Part shown: piece by piece, positions 6,728 through 14,613 of the stretch
Layout: every line of letters begins with the position of its first letter
Numbering within the stretch: the first letter of the stretch is position 1
Made by a program: the position numbers and the translations under genes
Source of the DNA: Nonomuraea turkmeniaca
Lineage (GTDB): Bacteria > Actinomycetota > Actinomycetes > Streptosporangiales > Streptosporangiaceae
Assembly (NCBI RefSeq): GCF_005889735.1
Contig: NZ_VCKY01000087.1
Coordinates: 1-39,597 of the forward strand
Reading direction: 5' to 3'
DNA: 39,597 nt
The notes under the pieces: model-generated
The model's database searches: none
What the model was told of the DNA's origin: nothing
The model's input: only the letters and a program-made list of their open reading frames with translations

Positions 6728-6969
6728 GATAGATCAAAGATCGCCGATGAATCGGGGTCCCGCTCGGATACGAGTCGGCCATGCGCACGGTGGCGAACCG
6801 ATACGACATCAGCACGGTGATGGCGCCGTGCGCGGCGGCGGCGCCATCGGCAAAGGTGGCCTGAGAGTTCCGCGACCACCCTCAAGGGCATGCCACAGGC
6901 CCGGCAGAGCGGACCTCGTTGCGGGGCGCATCCCGAAGGACGTCAGCCTCAAACAGCGTGACGCCTCCA

Positions 6970-7032
6970 TGACGTCACTCTGTTCTGTTCACCGGGTTGA
7001 TATGACGTCACCATGATGTCATAGTGGCGTCA
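6970..7032 (+). promoter_or_regulatory. leaderless promoter with tandem 8-bp operator boxes
   Basis: A -35 TTGATA (6997-7002) and -10 CATAGT (7020-7025) are 17 bp apart, placing the transcription start at or next to the A of the ATG at 7032; no Shine-Dalgarno exists, so the mRNA is probably leaderless. The palindrome TGACGTCA occurs at 6970-6977 and 7003-7010, with near copies TGATGTCA at 7014-7021 and TGGCGTCA at 7025-7032. The last three begin exactly 11 bp apart, and the first is 33 bp (three times 11) before the second. Boxes in the spacer and over the start site predict repression. Tandem 8-bp boxes one helical turn apart are typical of ribbon-helix-helix proteins such as MetJ. Confidence 0.75.
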
Positions 7033-7559
7033 TGGACCTTGCGCCGTACGTCGATCACCTTCGCCGCGAACTCGCGGTTGCCGCCGCCGCGGGCGGCGAG
7101 GAAGCTCGCGCGGTGGGCGAGCGGCTCGCCGCGACGCTCGAGTCGGCCACCCGCCTCGCGCTGCTGGAGGCTCTGTCCGCTGCTGCGGACGAAATCACCC
7201 ACGACCTCGCACCGGGCTCGGTCGAGGTGCGCTTGCGCGGCCGCGACCCCGGTTTCGTCGTGACGCCACCGCTGGTCGGCGGGTCTTTCGAAGAAGAGGG
7301 CGAACGAGGGAGATCGTCCAGCCCGCCGCCCGCGCCACCGCCGGACAGCGATGAGGGCGGTACGTCCCGGATCTCCCTCCGGGTCCCCGAGCACCTCAAG
7401 CCGCGCATCGAGGAGGCCGCCGCCCGAGACGGGTTGTCGGTCAACGCCTGGCTGGTCCGCGCCGTCTCGGCCGCGCTCGACTCCGGCGAGTCGGGCCGCC
7501 GCTCCGGCAGGGGCGCGGCCCAGCAGACCGGCAAGCGCTACAGCGGCTGGGTGCGCTGA
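7032..7559 (+). CDS. ribbon-helix-helix DNA-binding protein, likely operon autorepressor
   Basis: The 175-residue protein ends in an Arc/HicB-type ribbon-helix-helix domain at about residues 110-150 (SRISLRVPEHLKPRIEEAAA, then RDGLSVNAWLVRAVSAAL). The first 80 residues are alpha-helical and alanine-rich, perhaps an oligomerisation or sensing part, followed by an acidic, proline-rich linker. It is the first gene of a five-gene operon; its stop overlaps an alternative start of the DUF4097 gene (TGATG at 7557). The tandem TGACGTCA-type boxes directly over its promoter make autoregulation the simplest role. A HicB-like antitoxin function was considered, but no toxin gene is adjacent; similar RHH-DUF4097 pairs are familiar from actinobacterial genomes (recollection). 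Confidence 0.82.
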   Translation: MDLAPYVDHLRRELAVAAAAGGEEARAVGERLAATLESATRLALLEALSAAADEITHDLAPGSVEVRLRGRDPGFVVTPPLVGGSFEEEGERGRSSSPPPAPPPDSDEGGTSRISLRVPEHLKPRIEEAAARDGLSVNAWLVRAVSAALDSGESGRRSGRGAAQQTGKRYSGWVR

Positions 7560-7591
7560 TGACCACGCCAATCCACGACGAGGGGACCACA

Positions 7592-8497
7592 ATGCCGACC
7601 TTCGACACCCCAGACCCCATCGTCGTCATCGTCGACATGGCGACCGCCACCATCCACATCAACGCGAGCGACCGCGCCGACACCGTCGTCGAGGTGCGCC
7701 CGAGCGACGAGTTCGACGACGCCGACGTGCAGGCCGCTCTGCACACCCAGATCGAGTATGCCGACGGCAGGCTCCGGGTGTGGGCGGACAAGGACTGGGC
7801 CGCTTCGACGTCCGGCTGGGGCCTCTCGCTCGACAAGCTCGTGGCGTCGCCCGCGGACTGGGCGCGTTCACTGCTAGGCCGGAGCGGCTCGGTCCATGTG
7901 ACGATCGACCTGCCGGCCGGCTCCCACCTGGACGCCAAGGCTGGGGCGAGTTTGCGCGGCAGGGGGCCGCTCGGCGAGGTGGCATTCACCACCTCGTACG
8001 GCGACATCCGGGTGGAACAGGCCGGCCGGCTGCGGCTGAAGACCACCTACGGCGACATCTCGGTCACCCGCTCGTCCGGACACGCCGAGGTCACCACGAC
8101 CCACGGCGACATCCGCATCGGCGAGATCGACGGCACAGCGGTGGTCAAGAACTCCCATGGAGACCTCCGCCTCGGCGAGGTCACCGGCGACCTGCGGCTG
8201 AACACCGCCCACGGCGACATCACCGTCGACCGCGCCCTGGCCGGCGTGGCCGTCAAGACCGCCTACGGCAGCGTGCGGATCGACGAGGTGGTGTCCGGCT
8301 CGGTCGTCATGGAGACGACTGGCGGCGGGCTGGATCTCGGCATCCGCCAGGGCACCGCCGCCTGGCTGGACGTGAGCTCGAAGTACGGCACCGTGGACGT
8401 CGCTCTGCACTCCAGCGACGGCCCCGGCCAGTCCGACGAGGTCGTCGAGGTACGGGCGCACACCGCCTACGGCGACATCGCCATCCACCGTTCCTGA
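7592..8497 (+). CDS. DUF4097-family beta-helix protein
   Basis: From ATG 7592 the protein has 301 residues and starts MPTFDTPDPI, as DUF4097 proteins in actinobacteria commonly do. GAGGGG lies seven bases upstream, which favours this start over the in-frame ATG at 7559. The body consists of short repeats of the form T-x-Y/H-G-D-I (TTYGDISVT, TTHGDIRIG, NTAHGDITV, KTAYGSVRI, HTAYGDIAI), predicted to build a right-handed beta-helix or stacked-strand fold. No signal peptide or membrane segment is seen, so it is probably cytoplasmic. The family is sometimes called putative adhesin, but its function is unknown. Position between an RHH regulator and an ABC exporter suggests a role in an envelope-stress or drug response; this is inference. 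Confidence 0.82.
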   Translation: MPTFDTPDPIVVIVDMATATIHINASDRADTVVEVRPSDEFDDADVQAALHTQIEYADGRLRVWADKDWAASTSGWGLSLDKLVASPADWARSLLGRSGSVHVTIDLPAGSHLDAKAGASLRGRGPLGEVAFTTSYGDIRVEQAGRLRLKTTYGDISVTRSSGHAEVTTTHGDIRIGEIDGTAVVKNSHGDLRLGEVTGDLRLNTAHGDITVDRALAGVAVKTAYGSVRIDEVVSGSVVMETTGGGLDLGIRQGTAAWLDVSSKYGTVDVALHSSDGPGQSDEVVEVRAHTAYGDIAIHRS

Positions 8498-8514
8498 CAA
8501 ACCAAGGAGAGTTC

Positions 8515-9480
8515 ATGCCTGACGCGATCGTGGCCGAGGGTCTGGCCAAGAGGTACGGCGACGTGGTCGCCCTCGACGGTATGGACCTGTCGGTCCCCGC
8601 CGGCACAGTGTTCGGACTGCTCGGCCCGAACGGCGCCGGCAAGACCACCACCGTGCGCATCCTGACCACACTGCTGAAACCGGACGCCGGCCGGGCCACC
8701 GTGGCCGGGTTCGACGTCGTCCGCGACGCCGGCCGGCTGCGTGGCCACATCGGCGCATCCGGCCAGTACGCCGCCGTCGACGACCACCTCACCGGCGCCG
8801 AGAACCTGGAAATGGTCGGCCGCCTCTACCACCTGGGCGTCAAGCGCAGCCGGCAGCGCGCCCGCGAGCTGCTGGAGCGCTTCGACCTGACGGAGGCGGC
8901 CGACCGCCCGGTGCAGGGCTACTCGGGAGGCATGCGGCGACGGCTCGACCTGGCCGGCGCGCTGGTCGCCAACCCGCCCGTGCTGTTCCTCGACGAGCCC
9001 ACCACCGGCCTGGACCCGCGAGCCCGAGCGAGCTTGTGGGACGTCATCTCTGAGCTCGTCGCGGAGGGCACGACGGTGCTGCTCACCACCCAGTACATGG
9101 AGGAGGCCGACCGGCTCGCCGACCGCATCGCGGTGGTCGACCACGGACACGTGATCGCGCTCGGCACCGCCGACGAGCTCAAGGACCAGGTCGGCGGCGA
9201 CCGGATCGAGCTGTCGGTGACGAGCGCGGCGGACCTGGAGACCGCCACGCGGACGCTGGCGCCGCTGGCCGTAGGGGACCTGCAGAGCGATGCCACCACT
9301 TTGCAGGTGACGATCCCGGTCGCCGGCGGCGCCGCCGCACTGACCAAGGCGCTCGGCCACCTGGCCGCCGAGCGGATCACCGTACGCGATGCCGGTCTGC
9401 GCCGGCCCACCCTGGACGACGTGTTCCTGACCCTCACGGGACACCAGGCCGACGAGAAGACCAAGGAGACCGTCCGATGA
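8515..9480 (+). CDS. ABC transporter ATP-binding protein, DrrA-like
   Basis: The 321-residue ATPase has Walker A GPNGAGKT (about residues 40-47), the signature YSGGMRRRLDLA, Walker B PVLFLDEPTTGLDP and the switch His region in LLTTQYMEEADRLADR. The C-terminal extension of about 100 residues is typical of the DrrA (daunorubicin resistance) subfamily, and its end RRPTLDDVFLTLTGH is the family hallmark. AAGGAGA lies six bases before ATG 8515; an upstream in-frame extension back to 7351 is a shadow of the preceding genes. The stop overlaps the permease start by four bases (ATGA), so both are translated together. It powers export by the next gene's product; the substrate is unknown. Confidence 0.95.
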   Translation: MPDAIVAEGLAKRYGDVVALDGMDLSVPAGTVFGLLGPNGAGKTTTVRILTTLLKPDAGRATVAGFDVVRDAGRLRGHIGASGQYAAVDDHLTGAENLEMVGRLYHLGVKRSRQRARELLERFDLTEAADRPVQGYSGGMRRRLDLAGALVANPPVLFLDEPTTGLDPRARASLWDVISELVAEGTTVLLTTQYMEEADRLADRIAVVDHGHVIALGTADELKDQVGGDRIELSVTSAADLETATRTLAPLAVGDLQSDATTLQVTIPVAGGAAALTKALGHLAAERITVRDAGLRRPTLDDVFLTLTGHQADEKTKETVR

Positions 9481-10280
9481 ACACCCTGCAATTGGCTGTC
9501 GCCGACGGCATGACGATTGCCAAGCGCAACGCCTTGAAGATCCGGCGGGCCCCCGATCTGCTGGGCGGCGTGGTCATGCTGCCGATCGTGTTCGTGCTGC
9601 TGTTCACCTACATCTTCGGCAGCATGATCAACCTGCCCGGCATGTCGTACGGGGAATACCTGCTCCCCGGGATCTTCGTCATGACGATCGTCACGAGCGG
9701 GCAGATCACCGGCTACACGCTGACGCAGGACCTGCAGAAGGGCATCTTCGACCGGTTCCGCACATTGCCGATGTCCCCCTCGGCGGTGCTGACCGGCCAG
9801 ACCGTCAGTGACGTGATCATGAACCTGACCAGCATGACCACGATGGCGCTCGTCGGGCTGGTCGTCGGCTGGCGCATCCACACCTCGCCGTTCGAGGCCG
9901 CCCTGGGGTTCCTGATGCTGATGGTGTTCGCCTACGCCTTCTCCTGGGTGACGGCGACGGTCGCGCTGGCCCTGCGCACGCCCGAGGCCTTCAACAACGT
10001 GGCCACCATCCTGTCGTTCCCCCTGACCTTCCTGTCCAACGCTTTCGTCGACAGCGCGCGCCTGCCCGGACCGCTGAAGCCGATCGCCGAATGGAATCCG
10101 GTCTCCACGCTCGTCCAGGCCGCGCGCGAGCTGTTCGGGAACGTCAGCCCGGCCATGCCCGCGCCCACCGCCTGGCCGCTGCAGCACGCGGTGCCGGTGT
10201 CCTTCGCGTGGTCGGTCGTGCTGCTGGTCGTGTTCGTGCCGCTGGCCACGCGGCTGTACAAGAGAGCCGTCAGTCGATGA
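9477..10280 (+). CDS. ABC-2 type permease, DrrB-like
   Basis: The 267-residue protein has about six membrane segments (for example GGVVMLPIVFVLLFTYIFGS, LVGLVVGWRI, WSVVLLVVFVPLATRLY) and the ABC-2 motifs of DrrB-type exporters: EYLLPGIFVMTIV, KGIFDRFRTLPMSPSAVLTG and FPLTFLSNAFVD. It forms the membrane half of the exporter with the ATPase at 8515. It overlaps both neighbours by four bases (ATGA), the strongest sign of one co-translated unit. The substrate cannot be told from sequence. Confidence 0.95.
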   Translation: MNTLQLAVADGMTIAKRNALKIRRAPDLLGGVVMLPIVFVLLFTYIFGSMINLPGMSYGEYLLPGIFVMTIVTSGQITGYTLTQDLQKGIFDRFRTLPMSPSAVLTGQTVSDVIMNLTSMTTMALVGLVVGWRIHTSPFEAALGFLMLMVFAYAFSWVTATVALALRTPEAFNNVATILSFPLTFLSNAFVDSARLPGPLKPIAEWNPVSTLVQAARELFGNVSPAMPAPTAWPLQHAVPVSFAWSVVLLVVFVPLATRLYKRAVSR

Positions 10281-10798
10281 ACCACGCTGCGGCACACCTC
10301 ACCGACCGGGATCGTGACAGCGCGGTGGAGCTGGTCCAGCAGGCGTACGCGGACGGCCGGCTCAACCCGGCCGAGCTGGAGCAACGACTCGAACTGGCGC
10401 TCACCGCCACCTCCGCCCAGGAGCTGGAACCGATCGTGGGCGACCTGCCGCCGGCCGAGGTGGTCCGGCTCGGGTCCACCGGCGGGCGCGTCGTGCGAAC
10501 GGGCGACTGGGACGTCCCGCGCCGCCTGCGCATCGACTCCGAGTACGGCAGAGTGCGGCTCGACCTGTCCCAGGCCCTCATCCGGCATCCGCGGATCGAC
10601 ATCGAGCTGTGGCTCACGTACGGCGGGGGCGTGATCATCCTGCCCGCGGGCGCGAGCGCGAACGCCGACGGGGTGCGAACCGGATGGGGCAGCGTGATCT
10701 TCAAGCCAGCGGGCCGCCGGCGTCCAGGCGGGCTGCACGTCCAGATCACCGGAGAGCTCGCCTACGGCCGCCTGACCATCCGCAACTCGCGCAAGTGA
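10277..10798 (+). CDS. DUF1707-domain protein
   Basis: The protein has 173 residues from ATG 10277 (overlapping the permease stop). Residues about 8-58 are a DUF1707 (SHOCT-like) domain: LTDRDRDSAVELVQQAYADG, RLNPAELEQRLELALTATSA, ELEPIVGDLPP. The remainder is beta-rich, with RRLRIDSEYGRVRLDLSQAL and GGGVIILPAG, like the C-terminal half of LiaF/DUF2154-type cell-wall-active proteins, which resembles the strand pattern of the DUF4097 protein in the same operon. It has no membrane segment or signal peptide. Being last of the operon and coupled to the permease, it may sense or modulate transporter activity; this is inference. Confidence 0.85.
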   Translation: MNHAAAHLTDRDRDSAVELVQQAYADGRLNPAELEQRLELALTATSAQELEPIVGDLPPAEVVRLGSTGGRVVRTGDWDVPRRLRIDSEYGRVRLDLSQALIRHPRIDIELWLTYGGGVIILPAGASANADGVRTGWGSVIFKPAGRRRPGGLHVQITGELAYGRLTIRNSRK

Positions 10799-10805
10799 GG
10801 CGACA

Positions 10806-10825
10806 GAGCCGGTCCGGGCCGGCTC
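10806..10825. terminator. bidirectional hairpin terminator
   Basis: GAGCCGG (10806-10812) pairs with CCGGCTC (10819-10825) around TCCGGG. It lies eight bases past the DUF1707 stop and before the stop of the convergent gene at 10848. Confidence 0.65.
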
Positions 10826-10847
10826 GCCAGGTCACCGGAAGACGGTG

Positions 10848-11276
10848 TCAGGGGGTGCCGCCGATGGCGCAGGCCCGGCACGGGGGCTGTCCACAGGTGC
10901 ACTGCATGATGGCGTCGAGGACGTTGTGGTCGTGGTACAGGCATTGGTCCCGGCAGGTGTGGCGCGGAATGAAGCCCGCCTGGATCTCGTCAGGCCACGG
11001 CTCCTCGCCCTCGCGACAGCGGACGAACTGCTCGGGATCCTCCGAGTGCAGTCCGTGCATGCGTGCCCGGGCCTGGGTCTCGAGCAGCCGGGCCTCCGCC
11101 GCCATGGTCGTGAGCTGGGTCGCGAGAGCGGAGTATCGGTCGTCGCCGGTGCGTACGTGAGCAGCACGCAGCGCCATCATCGCGTTGCCCAGGAATCGGC
11201 TGGCGTCCTGGAGGTCGGTGGTGTGGTGCATTTGCAGGCCTGTCACGCTTCGGACCCACACGGCGTCGTTGTTCAT
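10848..11276 (-). CDS. hypothetical Cys-rich-tail protein
   Basis: From ATG 11276 (AGAGG nine bases upstream) the protein has 142 residues and no family I can name. The N-terminal two thirds are helical (LQDASRFLGNAMMALRAAHV, YSALATQLTTMAAEARLLET). The C-terminal 37 residues hold six Cys and several His (HTCRDQCLYHDHNVLD, CTCGQPPCRACA), suggesting a bound metal or disulfides. The open frame runs upstream to 11396, but that part is arginine/proline-rich and lacks a ribosome site. It stands alone between two terminators. Confidence 0.6.
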   Translation of the reverse strand: MNNDAVWVRSVTGLQMHHTTDLQDASRFLGNAMMALRAAHVRTGDDRYSALATQLTTMAAEARLLETQARARMHGLHSEDPEQFVRCREGEEPWPDEIQAGFIPRHTCRDQCLYHDHNVLDAIMQCTCGQPPCRACAIGGTP

Positions 11277-11535
11277 TGCCGCCTCTACTCGTGGAGGTTT
11301 GTCCCCATTTGTCGCTAAAGCGAGGATAAGCGGATATTTGCCGCTTCTTGCACACGGCGGGTCGCGTCCGGCGGTTGACAGAGCGACGGCGCTCATTGGG
11401 GACGGGACGCTGAGCCACTGGTCAGGGCCGCTTGTCGCGGTCGACGAGGCGCGTGGGTCAATCAGTTCAGTGGCAGGTCAGGAGCACGGGCACTTGGCGA
11501 AAATTTTGCCAGAGGTTGGGGCGCCGCCACGTGAA

Positions 11536-11569
11536 AGGCCCTGCCTCGGCCTCCTTCCAGGCAGGGCCT
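11536..11569 (-). terminator. hairpin terminator of the formamide operon
   Basis: AGGCCCTGCCT (11536-11546) and AGGCAGGGCCT (11559-11569) form a perfect 11-bp stem with a 12-base loop, 25 bases past the fmdA stop codon. Confidence 0.85.
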
Positions 11570-11593
11570 CATGCTGTGGCGGTCACATGGTGG

Positions 11594-12844
11594 TCAACGC
11601 GTCACGGCGCACTGCCCGCGGTCCTTCCTGACCGGCCCCTCCGCGTTCGGACGGACGTCGAAGTCGAAGATCGCCGTGGGCAGGTAGAGCGAGCAGCAAG
11701 CGTTCGGGATGTCGACGATCCCACTGACGCGCCCCTCGATCGGGGCCGAGCCGAGCAGCAGGTACGCCTGCTCGCCGCTGTAGCCCCACCTCTTGAGGTA
11801 CTCGATCGCGTTGAGGCAGGCCCTGCGGTAGGCCACCGTCGCGTCGAGATAGTAGTTCGTGCCGGTGTCGTGATCGACCGAGATCCCGATGAACGACAGG
11901 AACTCGGAGTACCGCGGCTCCACGTTGCCCGGCATGAAGACCGGGTTGGTGGTGATGCCGTACTTCTCCATGCCGCCCTTGATGAGGTCGACGTGGAAGT
12001 CGATGTAGCCGCCCATCTCGATCGCGCCGCAGAACGTGATCTCGCCGTCGCCCTGACTGAAGTGCAGATCACCTCCGGAGAACTTCGCGTCCTTCACGTG
12101 CACCGGGTAGAAGACCCGGGCCCCGCGGGTGAAGTTCTTGATGTCGTGGTTGCCGCCGTTCTCCCGAGCCGGAACGGTGCGGGCGCCCTCGTTGGCGATC
12201 CGCTCCATTACCTCGCCGCTTGCCGTGCCACCGAGGGCGCTCTGGGCCTGCGGTGGAAGGCCGAGCGGCGGCACCCGCTCCGGGTCGGTGTCGATGAGCG
12301 CCTGCTCCCGCCGATTCCAGGCCGCGAGCAGGTCCGCGGACGGCGCGGTGCCGAACAGCCCCGGGTGGGTGATGCCGGTGTACCGCACACCTGGCAGATG
12401 GCGCGATGTGGCGATCATGCCGTGGAAGTCCCAGATCGCCTTGTAAGCGTCAGGGAAGTAGTCGGTCAGGAAGCCACCGCCGTTCGCCTTGGCGAACACG
12501 CCGGTGTAACCCCACCCCTGGCCTGGCGCCTCCCCGACCTGCTGCGGCACGGGGCCGAGGTCGAGGATGTCGACGACCAGAAGATCTCCTGGTTCGGCTC
12601 CGTCGACGCCGATCGGCCCGCTCAGCATGTGGGTCGCGCTCAGGTCGACGTCCCGTACGTCGTTCGCGGAGTCGTTGTTGCCGATCTGTGCGTCGGTCCA
12701 TTCTCTGCATTCGACCCGGAACTCGTCTCCCGGACGTACCATTTCCGCCACAGGAACGTCGGGGTGCCAGCGGTTGTGCCCCGGTATTTTCTGGTCGCGC
12801 ATGGATTTCGATTGATCGACGCTGAATATGACGTTTGGCATCAT
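11594..12844 (-). CDS. fmdA: formamidase (acetamidase/formamidase family)
   Basis: The 416-residue protein is a full-length FmdA/AmiF-type formamidase, hydrolysing formamide to formate and ammonia in the cytoplasm. Diagnostic stretches are HNRWHPDVPVAEMVRPGDEF near residue 23, CREWTDAQIGNNDSANDV near 47, GPIGVDGAEPGDLLVVDILD, NGGNHDIKNFTRGARVFYPV, and GGDLHFSQGDGEITFCGAIE, where the acidic and His residues that bind metal are found. The C-terminal YLLLGSAPIEGRVSGIVDIP is also conserved. It starts at one of two adjacent ATGs (12844 or 12841) with AGAAAGG six bases upstream. With amiS and fmdB upstream on the same strand it forms an amide-uptake and nitrogen-supply operon ended by the hairpin at 11536. 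Confidence 0.95.
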   Translation of the reverse strand: MMPNVIFSVDQSKSMRDQKIPGHNRWHPDVPVAEMVRPGDEFRVECREWTDAQIGNNDSANDVRDVDLSATHMLSGPIGVDGAEPGDLLVVDILDLGPVPQQVGEAPGQGWGYTGVFAKANGGGFLTDYFPDAYKAIWDFHGMIATSRHLPGVRYTGITHPGLFGTAPSADLLAAWNRREQALIDTDPERVPPLGLPPQAQSALGGTASGEVMERIANEGARTVPARENGGNHDIKNFTRGARVFYPVHVKDAKFSGGDLHFSQGDGEITFCGAIEMGGYIDFHVDLIKGGMEKYGITTNPVFMPGNVEPRYSEFLSFIGISVDHDTGTNYYLDATVAYRRACLNAIEYLKRWGYSGEQAYLLLGSAPIEGRVSGIVDIPNACCSLYLPTAIFDFDVRPNAEGPVRKDRGQCAVTR

Positions 12845-12922
12845 GAATGCCTTTCTCTGATGGTGCGCCTCGGGCCTCGATGCGTTGCACCACCTCCTCT
12901 TTGACCGTCTGCGGTGCTCTTG

Positions 12923-13588
12923 TCAGGTCCAGCGGGGGCGATGCCGTCGATCACCCGCGCCCATCGCCTTTTCACTTGGGCTCGGCGTCGCCGCGACGTG
13001 TTCCCGCTCCCGCGTGAGCGGCCACAGGCCGGCGAAGACGACCACGCCGAAGACGGCGAGGATGACGGCGAAGAGACCGGGGTTCCGCCAATAGCCGGTG
13101 AGGATCAGGAACGCGGGAATCGCGGCGGTGATCCACCCCTGGATCGCCGTGACCCAGCCCGTGTACCTGGTGATCTCCTCGCGCTTCAGACCCAGCAGCA
13201 CGAAGAAGAGGAACCACAGGAAGGCCCAGTAGAGCCAGATGACGCCGAACGCCGGATCGCCCAGGATTTGGAAGTTCGCGTACGAGTAGCCGAGCGCCAT
13301 GATGGCCACGAACAGAGAGAAGTAGCCGACTCCCGTCGAGTCGAAATTGCCCAGCAGGTTGATCCCGATGTAGAGATAGGTGAACCCGAACAGATAGATC
13401 CCCGATGCGCCCAGAATCTCGGCCGGCCGGGTCTGGTTCGAGATGATCAGCACGGTGGGCGTGATGACCTGCAGGGCCCCGACGAAGAGGTTGAAGATGC
13501 CGGCCGCCCGTGGCTCGACCTTCTTCAGCAACATCATTCCGTTCAGGAAGAGCACGGCGCCGACGTAGAGGAGTCCGACAGCTCCCAT
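12923..13588 (-). CDS. amiS: AmiS/UreI-family amide channel
   Basis: The 221-residue protein has about six to seven membrane helices (MGAVGLLYVGAVLFLNGMML, FNLFVGALQVITPTVLII, YLFGFTYLYIGINLL, WLYWAFLWFLFFVLLGL, FAVILAVFGVVVFAGLWP), with the family motif ATFGFTYLY-like GFTYLYIG and YWAFLWFLFF. AmiS/UreI proteins conduct short amides or urea through the membrane. The ribosome site GGAGGTGA lies seven bases before ATG 13588. It sits 78 bases before fmdA, so it very probably brings in formamide or related amides for that enzyme. The soluble C-terminal tail of about 25 charged residues is not conserved. Confidence 0.92.
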   Translation of the reverse strand: MGAVGLLYVGAVLFLNGMMLLKKVEPRAAGIFNLFVGALQVITPTVLIISNQTRPAEILGASGIYLFGFTYLYIGINLLGNFDSTGVGYFSLFVAIMALGYSYANFQILGDPAFGVIWLYWAFLWFLFFVLLGLKREEITRYTGWVTAIQGWITAAIPAFLILTGYWRNPGLFAVILAVFGVVVFAGLWPLTREREHVAATPSPSEKAMGAGDRRHRPRWT

Positions 13589-13670
13589 CAGTGACTCACC
13601 TCCGCGAGCTTGTGATGATTGGTTCCCGATCGGCGACGCCGGCCCGGTCCACCCCGCGGCGAGAGCGCCG

Positions 13671-13946
13671 TCACGGCCTGGGCAGGCGCGACAGCGCAGG
13701 GTGGAGCGACTGCCGGCCCCGCTTGGGAGGCACGCTCGTGACGACCTCGGGCAGGTCCTGACTCTGCTCTGCGCGGACGCGCGCGGCAGCCACCGCAGCC
13801 GGCACCCTGTTCAGGTACGGCGAGGAGAAGACGCGCGGCGCCGGGCCGTGGCACACAGGACATTCGCTTGCCGTCGCGGCAGTGCCTATGGGCAGGCGCA
13901 CCTCGAATCGTCCGCAATCAACGCAGCGATATTCATAAGTTGCCAT
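13671..13946 (-). CDS. fmdB: FmdB-family zinc ribbon protein
   Basis: From ATG 13946 (GGGGGGA six bases upstream) the protein has 91 residues. Residues 1-42 are the FmdB zinc ribbon: MATYEYRCVDCGRFEVRLPI with CVDC, and ASECPVCHGPAPRVFSSPY with CPVC, giving four Cys for one Zn. The rest is basic and low complexity (VPPKRGRQSLHPALSRLPRP). FmdB was first described as a putative regulator next to formamidase in Methylophilus; here again it leads the fmdB-amiS-fmdA set. Its mechanism is unknown. Confidence 0.9.
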   Translation of the reverse strand: MATYEYRCVDCGRFEVRLPIGTAATASECPVCHGPAPRVFSSPYLNRVPAAVAAARVRAEQSQDLPEVVTSVPPKRGRQSLHPALSRLPRP

Positions 13947-14236
13947 GGAAATCCCCCCATGGTGACCTACGCCACATTTCCCAGAGAACTCCTGCGTCAA
14001 CCAGGTGTCAAGGTGATCGTCATGACACGGAGGAGCGCCGGCTCAGGGTCGCACCGCCGTGAGAGACGGGAGATGCGTTCTCGCTACATGACACGGCCTT
14101 TAATGGTGGCGCCGAGGATTTTCCCGGCGCGGCGAGAGCTTTCCGGACCTTTGACGGTCCGCGCCACCGGTGACGAACTCGGGCCGGCGAGGTCGCGCTG
14201 ACGCTCGATGCCGCCGCTGACAGACGGGTCAGCGGG

Positions 14237-14443
14237 TCAGTCGCGGGGCCGCCTCTTGGCCAATCCCCGGGCGCCGATGACGGCGACGACCAGAGCGATG
14301 ACGATCACGACCGGGCCGATGATCGCCCAGGTGGTGACGCCGCTCATCGCGCTACCGCCGAGAACACCCAGCCCTTGCAACGTCCACACCGCCCCCATCA
14401 GGGCGAACAACACGCCGACGACGAGCAGGATCCATGCCTTCAC
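14237..14443 (-). CDS. small two-helix membrane protein
   Basis: A GTG at 14443 starts a 68-residue protein with two membrane helices: WILLVVGVLFALMGAVW (residues 4-20) and TTWAIIGPVVIVIALVVAVI (38-57), and a basic tail AKRRPRD. The connecting segment GLGVLGGSAMSG matches a widespread actinobacterial family of about 65-70 residues with no known function. AGAGGCGAG stands upstream of the GTG. The longer frame to 15034 is the shadow of the DUF899 gene. It is probably separately transcribed. Confidence 0.78.
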   Translation of the reverse strand: MKAWILLVVGVLFALMGAVWTLQGLGVLGGSAMSGVTTWAIIGPVVIVIALVVAVIGARGLAKRRPRD

Positions 14444-14613
14444 CGCTGATCTCGCCTCTTCCCGGGAACGGTTACCGCTCAGTCTGGGCACCCATGGGCG
14501 AAGGGGCAAGCCTGTCGCGCGCCCAGTCGCAAAGTCCGGCTTCAGGACGCGGCACAACCATGCCCTGGCGCCGGACGACCGCGCGGCGGCGACCACTTGG
14601 CGAGTTCGGCCGG

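Noticed and set aside
5314..6732. Long plus-strand ORF opposite the ribE-ribB fusion
   Set aside because: Antisense shadow of a clearly coding gene; no domain recognisable.
7032..7559. RHH gene as the antitoxin of a toxin-antitoxin pair
   Set aside because: No toxin-sized partner is adjacent; the next gene is a DUF4097 protein and the boxes point to operon autoregulation.
7351..8514. N-terminal extension of the ABC ATPase ORF back to 7351
   Set aside because: The extension is Arg/Pro-rich and lies out of frame over the RHH and DUF4097 genes; ATG 8515 has a Shine-Dalgarno.
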